From contig UZAN01040010.1 in the NCBI GenBank assembly GCA_900618425.1, positions 33,139 to 97,138 on the forward strand: a DNA stretch of 64,000 bases, read 5' to 3'. The DNA is from Echinostoma caproni. Its lineage: Eukaryota > Platyhelminthes > Trematoda > Plagiorchiida > Echinostomatidae. The notes under the pieces were generated by a model. That model saw nothing but the letters and a program-made list of their open reading frames with translations, was not told the DNA's origin and made no database searches. Made by a program: the position numbers and the translations under genes. Of this stretch, positions 62,251 to 64,000 are shown in pieces. Numbering within the stretch: the first letter of the stretch is position 1; the number at the start of each line of letters is the position of its first letter.

Positions 62251-63735
62251 CTAAACTTTTCACCACTTCAATCTGATAAACAAACACTTGAATAGTTAAT
62301 AAAGTGTTGTTTATTTAAATAAACCACCCGACTTTATGCTCAAAACGGTTTGTGATACATTCAGTCCACTTGCCGAGGGGGTGACCTTCGGCTTCTATAC
62401 TTAGTAATCTTTGTATGCTTGTACATGCTCATTCACTATAATTGTGCTATATATGTGCCTGTTTGTTTTAAGTCAGCTATTGAGGAGATTAAACAAAACG
62501 TTAGCAACTCAAAGCTTCAAATATTCTTATTCGGTTATCTTTGCTGGTTTTCTTAAATATTTGTTATAGTTTGGTTTCAAGTCACTTGCTTTGCTGAACA
62601 AAGTGAAATGAAAATAGTATTCTTTATTCCCATGCACTTAAGTGTTCACGAACAGCGAGATAGACCAGTCTTCTCATCATTATTGACAATTGCCAATCTG
62701 CTCGTTCGGCTCGAATTCCACTCACCAGTTAACTGTTTCTCGCTGAATCTTGCTCTGGTCAATTTACATTGAACTTGATCTTGAAGCATTCATCTTGGAA
62801 TTGTTGGAAACTAACACGCTGAGTAAAATCAAACCTTGAAGTTTTTAAAGGTTACCCGGTTACAATTGCTTGAGTAAGCATTCTATACCACAGTAATTGC
62901 AACCAAAGATACTGTCTGAGAAAGAGATGTTTGGTCTTCTTAAACTTCCGTTGAATGCAGTTTGTGAGCGACTAACAGTGTTTCCTAAAACGCATATTAG
63001 ACCACAGCATTTTTTCATCAATCATGTTGCTTGCTTGACTATAATTTAGTCTCCTTCTCATCAGACTGACCAACTAAACATTTCTCACTTTGATCATCCA
63101 TTGCATAAGCAAAGCTGTCACTAAAAGCAGATTATCGTCCCACAGGCACACAGCCCGATATTGACTAAGCAGTCAGAACAGATTTTAACTGCTAGGATCA
63201 GTACTGAGTAGTCACTGTCTATCTGGCTGAGGGTAGTCAACATCCAATTTACACGGACGATACATTTCGTAGTGTTCGAATGATAACTGCCGCTAAAACT
63301 AGTCTGGCCAGTGTGGTGTGCTGCTAACCTGTGGCTCTCATATTTGCTCATACGTGTCCGAGTCATCAATTGCTCGATGGAAAAGAATTGCTCTTGTTAA
63401 CTATCTTCAATGAAACGACTCTACGACGCTTTGACGATTTCTTGGTGCTATCGGTGGCACAGAAAGGTTACATGAAGAAGCCCTTTGAATATGTGACTAC
63501 GTTTGCAGGTAGTAGACATTTACGCGATCAATTTCAACGCCAGTCGACAGTGATAAATCATATTATCTACAGAACACAATGTCAAAGTTTTATTATGGGA
63601 ATAGCATACAAGCTGGGGCTTCTCTTGTCCCATAGGATGTTTATGCAGATGAATCGTTACACATCGAAAAAGGAGTCGCATAGAGATCCGGGTAGGAGAT
63701 AGAGAATGTAGGCTACGGTGAATTTCCGTTTACCT
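62251..63735. other. No supported gene
   Basis: AT-rich. 63331-63702 is a 123-codon open frame on the plus strand (TLRRFDDFLVLSVAQKGYMK) opposite or next to the CR1 3' end. It has no domain and no clear splice borders. The part nearest 63735 is probably the 3' untranslated end of the CR1-like element. Confidence 0.35.
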
Positions 63736-64000
63736 TTAGTGTACGAATGTGAGGTGTGCCAAGATTTTGTCGAGTCTCTGCTTGAAAGATTCAATATTGG
63801 GTGCACAAACGACATGAGATGGAAGGGCCTTCCAAGATTTGAATACTCGGACAGCAAAAGACTGGCGCCGGCAATCCAGTCGAGACTTTGGAATCAGTAG
63901 TTTGAAACGGTGCCCCCTTAGATGTACATTGTTTGATAATATGAGAAGCGATCGACACGGATGGTTTGGGTTCTTCAGTATTTGATACGTCAAAATCAAG
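63736..64000 (-). pseudogene. CR1-like non-LTR element, C-terminus (partial, runs off the window)
   Basis: On the minus strand the frame reads HLRGHRFKLLIPKSRLDCRR, then FAVRVFKSWKALPSHVV and ESFKQRLDKIL to a stop at 63736. This is the typical last segment of CR1-type reverse transcriptases (RGH..KL...RSRLD.R...F..RV...WN.LP..VV.A.....FK.RLD). It is open over 87 codons to the window edge, so whether the whole element is intact cannot be seen. Often such copies are 5'-truncated. Confidence 0.82.

Noticed and set aside
63331..63702. 123-codon plus-strand frame as a gene
   Set aside because: No domain, no convincing borders, and it runs into the 3' flank of the CR1-like element.
1..64000. CRISPR arrays, bacterial promoters, riboswitches or operons
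   Set aside because: No regular spaced repeats or prokaryotic gene layout; the sequence is eukaryotic.

Overview
This window is repeat-rich, intron-rich eukaryotic DNA, most likely from an invertebrate. The Penelope-like, CR1-like, Tc1-like and pogo/Tigger-like relics, with hammerhead ribozymes, recall flatworm (trematode-type) genomes. That is an inference from repeat content; no host gene was recognised that would fix the species. There are no bacterial operons and no long intact reading frames. Two assembly gaps (22577-22880 and 33793-34288) and one ambiguous base (27743) are present.

Layout. 11-3810 is a decayed pogo/Tigger-like DNA transposon with matching ends and TA target duplications. 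It abuts the first of several Penelope-like element (PLE) 3' relics (3826-4440). A head-to-head pair of PLE 3' relics lies at 7823-8780. 8.8-11.2 kb holds a speculative multi-exon plus-strand gene, with a solo Tc1-like terminal repeat in one presumed intron. 14.1-17.3 kb is a nest of PLE copies in alternating orientation, followed by a CR1-like reverse transcriptase relic.

21.9-24.7 kb is the most interesting part. Two 235-bp inverted-repeat arms each encode a complete hammerhead ribozyme core, and the right arm runs into an assembly gap. Beyond the gap lies a minus-strand PLE whose N-terminal, reverse-transcriptase and GIY-YIG parts sit in a largely continuous frame with a few stops. A decayed hammerhead of a second type lies 3' of it. 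25.2-27.0 kb is a Tc1-like element whose transposase lost its centre.

From 27 to 64 kb the DNA is mostly AT-rich, with isolated exon-like segments on both strands. It also holds a decayed copy of the first ribozyme (37.3 kb), a better preserved ribozyme of the second type (54.1 kb), a GIY-YIG scrap and a tRNA-like sequence (61.8-62.25 kb), and the 3' end of a CR1-like element at the right edge.

How the parts relate. PLEs couple a reverse transcriptase to a GIY-YIG endonuclease and are known to carry hammerhead ribozymes in their terminal repeats. The window shows both components, two ribozyme types and the odd inverted arrangements in which PLEs are often left. Exon calls rest only on open frames and splice-like borders and should be read as candidates.
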